Below, in pieces: positions 13,751 through 25,700 of a DNA stretch of 64,000 nucleotides. Numbering within the stretch: position 1 is the first letter of the stretch; each line of letters opens with the position of its first letter. A model generated the notes under the pieces. The model did not search any database. It had not been told where the DNA came from and worked only from the letters and a program-made list of their open reading frames with translations. This DNA is from Theropithecus gelada (Eukaryota; Chordata; Mammalia; Primates; Cercopithecidae): the NCBI RefSeq assembly GCF_003255815.1, contig NC_037682.1:12372159-12436158 (forward strand), given 5' to 3'. The translations under genes were made by a program, and so were the position numbers.

Positions 13751-16700
13751 GAAAAAGAGAGAGAGAGAGAAAGAGAAGGGGAAAGGCACCCCACTACGAA
13801 CTTCCAATGAGTTAAGTGCCAAGGATGAATGAGTGAGTGTGGCTCCCAAGTCATCCAGACGGTGGCCTGGGAGATGACAGACAGCCCAGCCCAGGCCAAG
13901 CCCGGGCTCAGGAGCACTCACTGCCTCAAATGGAGAAGCAATGCCACCTCATGGGGCTGCCGGGAAACCTGGCCGACTCTGGAGAAGAGTGAAAGCCGAA
14001 CATCATCCTACCCATACCCCGTTTGGCAGAAGTTAAAGATTGAAACACGAAACCTTAAAGAACTGAAAATCATATGTATGAAGAACTTTCTAAGCACACA
14101 AGAAATGAATCTCTGCGGGAAGTGAATATACTTTGCTACATATGACAAAAAGAATCCTCCTGGACAGCATCAATAAGACCAAAAGGCAGAAAACGAGGGA
14201 AAGGGCTCTACTGCCGAGCACATGCTATTCACAGTTCCACGTGCTGGAGCCGCCTGGCTGGGCTGCTTTGCTCATCTGTCCCCAGAGATAGGAGCTCTGG
14301 CCAGTGTCCTTGCTCTGGAGACTGGGATAGCGGCTTGAGACCCTGAGGCCTGGCCGCCCCACCTGGCCCTGCTGTGGTGTGTGGGACTGGCATGTGACAA
14401 GTCCCATCAGACCCACCGTCACCATCAAGAGACCAGAGTTCCCTCCAGGGCAGCCGGGTCCTGTGAGACCCAGCACAGGCCAAAAACCAGGAACCCGGGA
14501 AGCACCAGTCCTTTCCCCATGAGTGAGAGAGGGGATTTCCAGAACACTGCGGCACTGACTGGGGACTTCCAAATGCCACTGGTAACTGGCCAACCAGATC
14601 CTCACAGCCTCCCACCCCCATCTCCTGCCCCAGAGCCAGCATTCCAGAAGTGTCAGGGGTGAGAAGATGTTGGGAAAGGAGAGGCTTCTCTGGCCACCAC
14701 ACACAAGAAAGACGCCTTCGTGCCAGTGCAGCTGGCGGGACTAGACTTTCTTTGTTAGAGACACAGAGAACATCTGTCAGGACAGCCAACAGCTCTACAC
14801 CACAAAGCCTCCCTGATACAGCCTTTGTCCCCACTTATCAGAAGACCTCAAGTTCACCAGTTCCGTTATCTAGACACCTCTAATTAAAGCTGGCAAACGG
14901 TTTCCTAGAAGAATAACAATAGCCTGTACTTTGGCAGAAAATAGAATCCCTGGCAGCTTAGAGAGGCTTCCAAAGTACAGAACTGTGGCTAATTTCCTGC
15001 GAATTGGCCATGTTACAGAAAAATCCATGTTACTGCTCAGATCGCCTCACGGGTGGAAATGAAATAAGAAGAGGGCATACAAACCAGAACTGGGGAACCA
15101 GGCTGTCTCTTCGCCTCGTTCCAAGCCTTAGGCGCCAACGCTGTCGGGAATACTACTTCACTCAGGGCGCCACTCCTTAGTGAGAGAAAATTGGCCTCGC
15201 TTGGCAAATGCTGATTGAACCCTACTCTATGCATGGCTTTGTGGCTCCTGAGATCTGCATAAAAGCCACAAGGATCTTCTAAACCTTCATTTTCATTATT
15301 AATGTATTTTCAAAAAGCAGCGAATATATTTATTTTTTTTCTTGTAAATTAGGCCCTGAGATAGAGGCTCTACATAAAAAAAAAAAAGAATGTATTAAAT
15401 AAGAACATTTTTTGTGGGATGCATTGTTGGGGCTTTACTTCAAAAGAAATTATGGGCCGAGCACGATGGCTCACACCCGTAATCCCAGCACTTTGGGAGT
15501 CTGAGGCAGGTGGATCACGAGGTCAGGAGTTCAAGACCAGCCTGGCCAGCATGGTGAAACCCCGTCTCTACTAAAAATGAGAAAATTAGCCAGGCGTGGT
15601 GGTGTGCACCTGTAATCCCAGCTACTCAGGAGGCTGAGGCAGGAGAATCACTTGAACCTGGGAGGCGGAGGTTGCAGTGAGCCAAGATCGCGCCACTGCA
15701 CTCCAGCCTGTGCAAGACAGTGAGACTCTGTCTCAAAAAAATAAATAAATAAATAAAAGAAAAAAAGAAAGATAAAAAAAGAAAGAAAGAAATTATGAAT
15801 GACTAACACTCAATTTTTCTGCCTTATAAAATAATATAGGTCCTGTTATGGTTCAGAAATACAACAGAATACTATATGGCTAGAGGGAGATGAGACCTGG
15901 CTACATGAACTGGTGGGGAAGGGCATCCACATTCGTAGAGGTGGCAAGTTGCAGGATACAAGGTAGAACTTTTTTCTTTTTTCTTTTTTTGTTTTTGAGA
16001 CAGAATCTTGCTCTTCTGTCCCCGCTAGAGTGCCGTGGTACAATCATAGCTCATTGCAGCCGTGAGCTCCCAGGCTCAAGTGATTCCCCTACCTCAGCCT
16101 CCCCTGCACGTGGGACCACAGACGCACAACACTACACCTGGCTAATCTTTTGTATTTTTTGCAGAGATGGGGTCTCACTTTGTGGCCCAGGCTGGTCTTG
16201 AACTCCTAGGCTCAAGCAATCCTCCCACTTCAGCCTCCCAAAGCACTGGGATTACAGGTGTGAGCCACTACAGCTGGCCTAAAATTTTTGTTTGTAAAGA
16301 AACAGATATATGCATGTTTATACATACATAAAAATATCTAGAAGACTATATAGCATCTTGTTAACAGTGGTTACCCTCAAGGGCATAAAATTTGGGGCAA
16401 AGAGGAGGTTTGAGAGACTCACTTTTTTTTTTTTTTTTTTGAGACAGGGCTTTGCTCTGTTACCCAGGCTGGAGTGCAGCGGTGTGATCATAGCTCACTG
16501 TAGCCTCAACCTCCTGGGCTCAGCTCAAGGGATCCTCCCACCTCAGCCTCCCCAATAACTGAGACTAGGCACATGCTACCATGCCTGGATTTTTTAGAGA
16601 CGGGGTCTTGCTGTGTTGCCCAGGCTGAGACTCATGTCTTAATTCTGGATATTTCTATGCTGCTTAAAAGTTTATACCAAGTGTGTTCTATATTTGTAGT

Positions 16701-19700
16701 AATACAATGAATTAATATGAAAATAAGATGGTGTAGTAAATGGAAGGCAATGGCCTAGCAATCATAAGGTCTGGGGCCTCACCCTAGACTGGCCACTAAA
16801 TTACATGACTCTCTCGGTTGGGTGCGGTGGCTCATGCCTGTAATACCAGCACTTTGGGAAGCCGAGGCAGGCGGATCATGAGGTCAGGAGTTCAAAACCA
16901 GCCTGGCCATGGTGAAACCCTATCTCTACTAAAAATATAAAAATTAGTCGGCATGGTGGTGCATGTCTGTAATCCCAGCTACTTGGGAGGCTGAGGTAGG
17001 AGAACTGCTTGAACCCAGGAGGTGGAGGTTGCAGTGAGCCAAGATTGCGCCATTGCACTCCCGCTCTGGGCAACAGAGCAAGACTCCATCTCAGAAAAAA
17101 ACAAATAAATTACTTGACCGTGAATGTGTTCCATCCTCTCGCCAACCTTCAATTTCACATCCACTGGTGAAGCAGATTGGACCAAGCCATGTTGAGGCTC
17201 CTCCCAGTGTACAGGATGATGATTCTCTGAATAAGGTTTTCTCAACATGAGCTAGTCGGTTGGCAACCAAGCTTGAGCCCCTGAAATCCTGCCTTCCTGC
17301 TGAACTGGAACAAGATTTCCCTCTACCCTGGGAAGAAACAAGCCAGAAAATGCTCTTCCTGGCCTAAGGGCGGGCGGGAGGCATCTACCATTCTAATGAG
17401 GAGCTGAGTCCCGTATTTACAGGTGAGGCCATTCCACATACATTCCAGCCGGAACAATTCAGGGTACCTAGGAGAGGTGTCTGTGTAGCAGGAGATGCAG
17501 ACCTGGCTGGCTGAACGTTGGCCCTCTAGGCTTCCTTCCCGGCTCCCTGCTCAGGCCAAACACTTCCTAGGTCAACACCATCCCCTTAGTCATACCCCAG
17601 TGGGCTGCCATTCACCCAGACCAAACACTTCCTAGGTCAACACCACCCCCTTAGTCATACCTCAGTGGGCTGCCATTCACCCAGGCCAAACACTTCCTAT
17701 GTCAACACCATCCCCTTAGTTGTACCTCAATGGGCTGCCATTCGCCCAGGACAAACACATGCAGCATGTTCACATCGGGATCCTTGTGGAAGATGTTAGG
17801 CTTGGCGTGGTGCTGGAAGTGGCGATGATTCCACCAGTTGGCAGAGGCACCCTGTGGGGAGAGAGGGGTTGGGATGACCCATACAGGCCACCAGAGAACC
17901 AAGCTCACCTGTGACAGGCCCTGCTTACGAGCAGTTCCCAGCACCTTCAACTCTCAGGGACAGCATCTCAGGCCCCCACAAGGTCAGAATCCAGCCCTGC
18001 CATGACTGAGCTCAGAGCATGGGCCAGCCCCAGATGGAGTGAAGTCACTTTATCTCTCTAGGCTTCCGTTTCCCCGATCATAAGACAATGATGGCGGGTG
18101 AGGCGTGCTGCTGTGGGACCACATAATGAACGCTCCAGCAGGTGTGGGAGCTGGTCTCTGCCTCTCCGCCACCAAGTGTGGAGCCAGAGCTGTGCGAGGT
18201 GAAGCCGGGGTTTCAGGGATAGAGAGAACTGGTCCCTGCTATGTGGCCCAGAAATCTCCCTCCTGAGTGTATATCCAAGAGAAATGAAAACATGTCCACA
18301 CACTAACTCATAGAGGAGGTTCATAGCAGCATTCTTCAAAAGAACCAGAAGAGCAAAAACAACACAAGTGTCCATCAACAGATGAGTGGGTGAATGAAGT
18401 GCAGATTAGCCACACGATGGAATATTGTTTGGCTGTGCCATAAAACAGAACGAATCACTGACACTTGCTACAACACGGATGAGCCTGGAAAACATGCTAA
18501 GGGAAGGAAGGAGCCACAAAAGACCACATATCGCATGATTCCACCGACATGAAATGTCCAGAATAGGCAAATCTATAGAGACAGAAAGTTGAGCAGTTGT
18601 GTAGGGCTAGGATTGGGGTAGGGGAGGGAGTGAGGGGGTTGGGATGTGATGGCTAAGAAACCTGGGATTTCTTTTGAGCATAGTGAAGACGCTCTAAAAT
18701 TGACTATGACAATGGTTGCATAAATCCGTGAATATACTAAAAGTCATTGATTTGTCTACTTTAAATGGGAAAACTGGCTGGGCGCAGTGGCTCACACCTG
18801 TAATCCCAGCACTTTGAGAGGCAGAGGCGGGTGGATCACTTGAGGTCAGGAGTTAAAAAGACCAGCCTGGGCAACATGGTGAAACCCTGTCCCTACTAAA
18901 AATACAAAAATTAGCCGGGCGTGGTTGTAGGCGCCTGTAATCCCAGCTACTCGGCAGGCTGAGGCAGGAGAATCACTTGAACTGGGGAGGCAGAGATCAC
19001 ACCACTGCACTCCAGCCTGGGTGACAGAGGAACGGGATAACTGTATCTCAATAAAGCATTTGGAGATTGCAGTTGTGCTGCTATGCTGAGGGTGGGTCCT
19101 GAGATTCATGTCACACCAGGAAGGCTGAAGGGAGGGCTTAACAAAAAACTGCTAACATGAACAAAAAGAACTTTCCTGTTTCTAATACTCAAATAGGATC
19201 CCATGAGACAAGATGCATAACATGGATATTTCTTTTGAGGCTGCAGATTTCCATCTCCTCAGCTCAGAGGCATGGCCCTCAGCAGTTGCCCAGCGACAGA
19301 CGAAAGAAAACACACTTTCCTGACCCTTTAGCATCACGACTATTCTGGTGAGCTCTTGCCAGATCAATGCTTTGGCTAAGGGTCTGCAAAAAATGCCTAT
19401 CTGCTAAACAAACATTTCACTTGGGAGATGCTTTTGGCACAAACACGGTCTATGGACAAATAGCCACGGGTGGGAACAGCAATGGACAGCTGCGACCTTT
19501 GCAGTGACCTCAGGCCCCTGGAAACAGGCAGGCCTCAAAACCCATGAGAGAAAGAGAGAGAGAAAAAAAAAAAAAAAGTCAGAGTGAAAGCTTAGAGTCT
19601 TCACTTTGGGAGGCCGAGGTGGGTGGATCACTTGAGGTCAGGAGTTCCAGACCAGCCTGGCCAACATGGAGAAACCATCTCTACTAAAACTACAAAAATT

Positions 19701-22700
19701 ATCTGGGTGTGGTGGCGGGTACCTATAATCCCAACTACTCAGGAGTCTGAGGCAGGAGAATCCTGTGAACCCAGGAGGCGGAGGCTGCAGTGAGCCAAGA
19801 TCGCACCAACGGCACTTTAGCCTGGGCAACAGAGCAAGAGTCCGTCTCAAAAAAAAAAAGAAAGAAAGAAAGAAAAAGAAAGCTTAGAGGCTTGAAGAAT
19901 CAAATGATGCATTTGTGTTTGTTGTCAAAAGGAACAAAATTCCTGGGAAGAATCAAATGGAAAAATCTCTGGCACAAAGAAACCGAGGAGCAAGGCATGA
20001 AACGAGCAAGCTTGATGTTTGGAGGATACCAACCCAGAGATGTTTATTGAGCAAATAGATGGAGGAAAGCAAGACGGGCCGACAACAAGGAGCCAGTGAG
20101 GTGGGGCAGTCCCGGCTCTCCCTGGACTCGGGATGAGATGTAATGAAAGCATTTTTTGTTCATGCTACTCCTCTGCTGTGATTCTCTTCCATTCTTTTTT
20201 TCATTTTGAGATGGAATTTCGCTCTTGTCACCCAGGCTGGAGTGCAGTGGTACGATCTCACCTCACTGCAACCTCCGCCTCCCAGGTTCAAGCGATTCTC
20301 CCGCCTCAGCCTTCCGAGTAGCTGGGATTACAGGCGCCCGCCACCATGCCCGGCTAATTTTTATAGTTTTAGTAGAGATGGAGTTTCACCATGTTGGCCA
20401 GGCTGGTCTCGAACTCCTGAACCCAGGTGATCCACCCACCTCGGCCTCCCAAAGTGCTGGGATTACAGGCGTGAGCCACCGCACCTGGCTTCTCTTCCAT
20501 TCTTCTTCGCCAGGTGAAGCCCTGCTTGTTCTTCAAGAGCCCCTCCTTCCGAGCACCGGGAAGCCCCCCTTGTCCTGGAACAATGGCCAGCTCCTAGTTT
20601 CCAGAATGTGGTGCAGATATTGCCTACCCTAAGCCAGCTGCCATGCTCTGCCTGGGAGGTGAACCAAGAGACAAAGCTCTTGTCCTCAGGGAGCTGCGAG
20701 GGAGGGTCTGGCGTCATCACACCAAATCCAAACTGAGCTGGAGCCAGGAAAGCTAAGTGTCCACGCAGCTGGAGAAGTTGGCCAGGCAGAGTGAGGGGTG
20801 CTTTCCTGACAGAGGGAAGAGCCTAGGGGAGGCCCTGGGAGGGGAAGGGGGAGTGTGGAATGTTCCAGAAGCCAGAGGAAAGCTCCTTGGTATAACTGTG
20901 ACCAGCAGTGCTAGGCGGAGCCATATCAGAGACTGAGGCAAAAAAAAAAAAAAAAAAAAAAAAAGCACTCCTGGCTTCAATGGAAGCAAATTCATCGATA
21001 ATATTTTCAAAGTCTACTTTTTGCCTCATTTCATTTTCTTCTTTTTTTTTTTTTGAGATGGAGTCTGGCTCTGTCGCCCAGCCTAGAGTGCAGTGGTGCG
21101 GTCTCAGCTCACTGCAACCTCTACCTCCCGGGTTCAAGTATTCTCCTGCCTCAGCCTCCCGAGTAGCTGGGACTACAGGCGACCACCACCACGCCCAGCT
21201 AATTTTTTGTATTTTTAGTAGAGACAGGGTTTCACCGTGTTAGTCAGGATGGTCTCGATCTTCTGACCTTGTGATCTGCCTGCCTCGACCTCCCAAAGTG
21301 CTGGGACTACAGGTCACCGCACCTGGCCTCATTTCATTTTCAGTGGAAAGAATTGCTGAGTTTGATGGTTTCTGTTAACCAAGCGATTAGCTTAAATAAT
21401 TTTTAATTTTATTTTTAATTTTTGAGATAGAGCCTCACTCTGTTGCCCAGGCTGGAGTGCAGTGGCACAATCTCTGCTCACTGCAACCTCCACCTCCCTG
21501 GTTCAAGTGATTCTCCTGTCTCAGCCTCCCAAGCACCGGGATTACAGGCGCGCCATCTCGCCTGGCTAATTTTTGCATTTTTAGTAGAGACAGGGTTTCA
21601 CCATGTTGGCCAGGCTGGTCTCGAACTCCTGACCTTAAGTGATCTACCTGCCTCAGCCTCCCAAAGTGCTGGGATTACAGGCTTGAGCCACCACACCCGG
21701 CCGAGCCAACGTGCCCAGCCTTAACTGATTTTTTTTTTTTTTTTTTTTGAGACGGAGTCTGGCTCTGTTGCCCAGGCTGAAGTGCAGTGGCCGGATCTCA
21801 GCTCACTGCAAGCCCCGCCTCCCGGGTTCACACCATTCTCCTGCCTCAGCCTCCGAGTAGCTGGGACTACAGGTGCCCGCCACCTCGCCCAGCTAATTTT
21901 TTTTGTATTTTAGTAGAGACGGGGTTTCACCGTGTTAGCCAGGATGGTCTCGATCTCCTGAACTCATGATCCGCCCGTCTCGGCCTCCCAAAGTGCTGGG
22001 ATTACAGGCTTGAGCCACCGCGCCCGGCCAACTGATTTTTTATTACATTCAAATGAAGCAAAAGTATAATAAACTCTGTTTTGGTATAAATAAAGCATTT
22101 ACACTTAGAACGTTATGACTTTTAATACATCAACTTCTTCATTGTTAAATATTTTTTCAACTACTTTAATGCTCTGGAAAAAAAACCATCCATTAAAAAT
22201 TGACACACGAACATGTATAGAGGGGTGCATGCTTTTCCATTTGCCTCAGTTCATCCTGATCTTTATTTAAAATTTTGATATTTTGTTCATTGTGGATTGT
22301 TTTTGCATTAATTTTGTTTTTTTAAAAAAACAAATTGCAGGCCAGGCACCGTGGCTCATGCCTGTAATCTCAGCACTTTGGGAGGCTGAGGCAGGTGGAT
22401 CACCTTAGGTCAGGAGTTCAAGACCAGTTTGGCCAACATGGGGAAACCCCGTCTCTACTGAATATACAAAAAAATTAGCTGGGCGTGGTGGCACACACCT
22501 GTAATCCCAGCTACTTGGGAGGCTGAGGCAGGAGAATCACTTGAACCTGGGAGACGGAGGTTTCAGTGAGCTGAGATCACGCCATTGCACTCCAGCCTGG
22601 GTGACAAGAGTGAAACTCCATCTCAAAAAAATAAAACCAAACCACGTTGCATTAAAACATAATTTTTCTTGAAAACTGAATTTGTCTGGTGTCCCGTTAG

Positions 22701-25700
22701 ATTTTATACCCTAGGCGAATGTCTTACTTGCTTTACTCTAATCCTGGCCCTGGTGGCCTGAGATGAGGCTGCAGAAAGGCTGGTGATGTCCATTACAGAT
22801 GCAGCGCCCAGATGGCACTGGGCCTTTCAGCTTGCATTTGTTTATTTAGAGATAGCGTCTCACTCTGTCATCCACGCTGGAGTGCAGTGGTACCATCACA
22901 GCTCACTGCAGCCTTCAAATCCCAGGCTCAAGCCATCCTCCCACCTCAGCCGCCCCAGTAGCTGGGACTACAAGCATGCACCACCACTCCTGGCTAATTT
23001 TTTTATTTTTAGTAGAGACAGGGTCTTGCTATGTGGCCCAGGCTGGTCACAAACTCCTGGCTTCAAGCGATCCTCCCGCCTTGATCTCCCAAAGCGCTGA
23101 GGTTATAGGCGTGAGCCACTGTGCCTGGTCGAAGTTTGCATTTTATCCTAAGTACAGTGCTGAACTATGAAAGAGTTTTAACCTCAAAATAATATTTGTA
23201 AAAGATCATACTCTGGAAGAAATGTCTGCTGGGCGTGACACGGGCTGAAGGCAAACAGAAGGTCAGGATGTGGAGAACTCCCAGGAAATCCCATTAGCAG
23301 TGCAGCTAACAGGAAGAAGGGGGTCCCAGCCTCTCACAGCCCCTGGTAACCTACTTACAGGTCTCTCCAGCTTGTGATAAGACATCTGAGTTGGCAAGGC
23401 CCTGGAGGACCTCCCTGCAGCCAGTTCCCTTTTTCCCAGTGATGGGAAGAGACACAGACCTACAAGATTTTTCTCCATGGTTGTGCACCTGCTGAGTGTT
23501 GGAGCCAATTTTGAGCAAGCTTGACCTCCCTACTCTGGGGCACCCCTGAGTGAGCCGCATGTCCATGTCCTTGGCCTGGCTCTGTGACACAGCACCAAGG
23601 ACATAGCCAGTGGGGGCTGTGGGCCATGAGTGGAGCCCACATCCCCAAACCCAAGGACCCTATTTGCTGTCATCCACGTTCTACATAGAGACCAGTCCTC
23701 TCTCCTGGCCCCATCCCCCACCTGACGCAAGAGCTGTGCTCTGGGGCCCCTCAAGGACCGAGGGCCATTGGATAGGAACGGTCCCCCCTGCCTGGCCCCT
23801 GCCCAGAATCTGGAAGCAGGACACAGCCCATCTTTGTTAAGTGTGTGAGGGCTAACATGGGTCAGGAGTTAAATGTTACTTTGCCATACTGAGGAGGGTT
23901 TGATCCAACAGAGAAGAGTATAAAATGAAACAAAGCACTGCACTATGTGCACCCTCTCCCTTTGCCCCTGAGATTCTGGACAGAGACCAGGTTCTCAGGC
24001 CACTTCAGGCTCAGGGCCAGGCAAGCTGCTCGCTGCGAAACTGGTGACCAGCTCAGGGGTGGTTGGCCGCCAATGGGATCTGCAGCTGGCAAGCCAAGGG
24101 CCCCGTTGTGGTCTGGGTGGAAGAGGGGATAAGCTACACTCGACATGAAGCTGTTCCCTTGCCAGGGTGTGGAGGGATGGAGTCTTTAGGACCCCGCTTT
24201 TCTCAGGAAGCAGGTACTGTTAGGTTGGGCTGGGATGGGGACGGTCTATTTCAGAGAGCAAGTCGGCAAAGATTCATTTTCAAAACTGAGGAGATAATGC
24301 CTATCAGATCAGAACAAGGCCATTGGCAATTCCAGCTCGTCTTTCTACAAACGTGCTGAGCCTCTGTGGTCTGCTTCCTCATCTAGGCGGAGGTGAGAGT
24401 GGAACTTCCTTAACTCCTGCGCTTCTAACGGCTTTTGTCCTTTGGGCCAGTTGATCATTCCATAGTTTGGTGTCCCCTATCTGAGGCCTTACAGGATGAC
24501 ATTTACTTTTTGTACCATGCTTATTTCCAAAGAGTATTTGAAGTGGCTTAACATAAAGGACTCATATATAACAGAAGGCTAAAATAAAGATAAAAGCATA
24601 AATGCCAGATGAGGAAGGAAAGAATGGGTGCACCAAAAACGCAGACTAAAGATAGTTGCTGTTTCAAATGCTGCTTTGTACCTCTTGGCTTCTGAGGGGA
24701 AGAGAGGAACATAATGTGTTTCTTTCTTTCTTTTTTTTTTTTTTAGAGATGGGGGTCTCACTATGTTGCCCAGGCTGGTCTCAAACTCCTGGGCTCAGGC
24801 AATTCTCCTGCTTCAGCCTCCCAGGTGGCTAGGATTACAGGTGTGTGCCACTAGACCCAGCACAATGTATTAAAGAGCTCATATCCCCAGTGAAAGGAAG
24901 CATACCAACTCATCAAAAGAGACTGCTACTGGCTGGGCACGGTGGCTCATGCCTGTGATCCCAGCACTTTGGGAGGCCAAGGCAGGTGGATCACAAGGTC
25001 AGGAGTTCGAGACCGGCCTGGCCAACATGGCAAAACTCCATCTCTACTAAAAATACAAAAATTAGTTGGTCATGGTGGCAGGTGCCTGTAATCCCAGCTA
25101 CTCGGGAGGCTGAGGCAGGAGAATTGCTTGAACCTGGAGGTGGAGGTTGCAGTGAGCCAAGATCACACCATCGCACTCCAGCTTGGGTGACAAAAGCAGG
25201 ACTCTGTCTCAAAAAAAAAAAAAAAACTGCTACTTTACTGTCCCCAAATGAAAACAGATTTGTTAGATGAGTCCTTAGCTAAGGAACATCAAACAATACA
25301 ACCCGCTGAGCCAACAGACAAGAAAGGGTGTGCCTGTCTTCACAGTGAGCAGTACACTGTGTCTTCATGGGTCGGAACTGATCCAGAGACGGGGCTCAGG
25401 AAGCCAGCAGAATAGAGAGTCACCATGGCCCACAGCATAGGCACACCTGCCTTGTCACCCTGCAGCCTCAGAGCACTGAGCAGAGAGGAATCCTGGTCCC
25501 TCTGTCTCAACTGCTGTCCAACAGGACAGATGCCCAGGGCTGCTGACATTTACCTTTAAGTGGCCAATGACGAACTTGTGGACGAGGTGGTTCCACTTGG
25601 GTTTCCTGTAGACAGACAGGTGGCCATAGTCGTGTTGCAGCCATCCAGCTTGGGCCTGGGGAGACAGGGTCACACAAGCTGTCACAGCCTCAGCAAACAG

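Larger units (their letters stand above)
8732..17725 (-). other. FADS2 intron 5
   Basis: This intron is 9 kb. The part 8732-12400 is unique, with an L2-like 3' end near 9090-9125 and a MIR near 11275-11420. A purine microsatellite and Alus follow. The part 13790-15450 is unique and I recognise nothing in it. Diverged copies of the exon 5 donor region sit at its upstream end (17556-17725). Confidence 0.9.
17852..25553 (-). other. FADS2 intron 4
   Basis: This intron is 7.7 kb and at least one third Alu, with an old L1 3' end at 18222-18765. The parts 19060-19600, 22040-22340 and 23135-24720 look unique. I see no gene in them. Confidence 0.9.
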
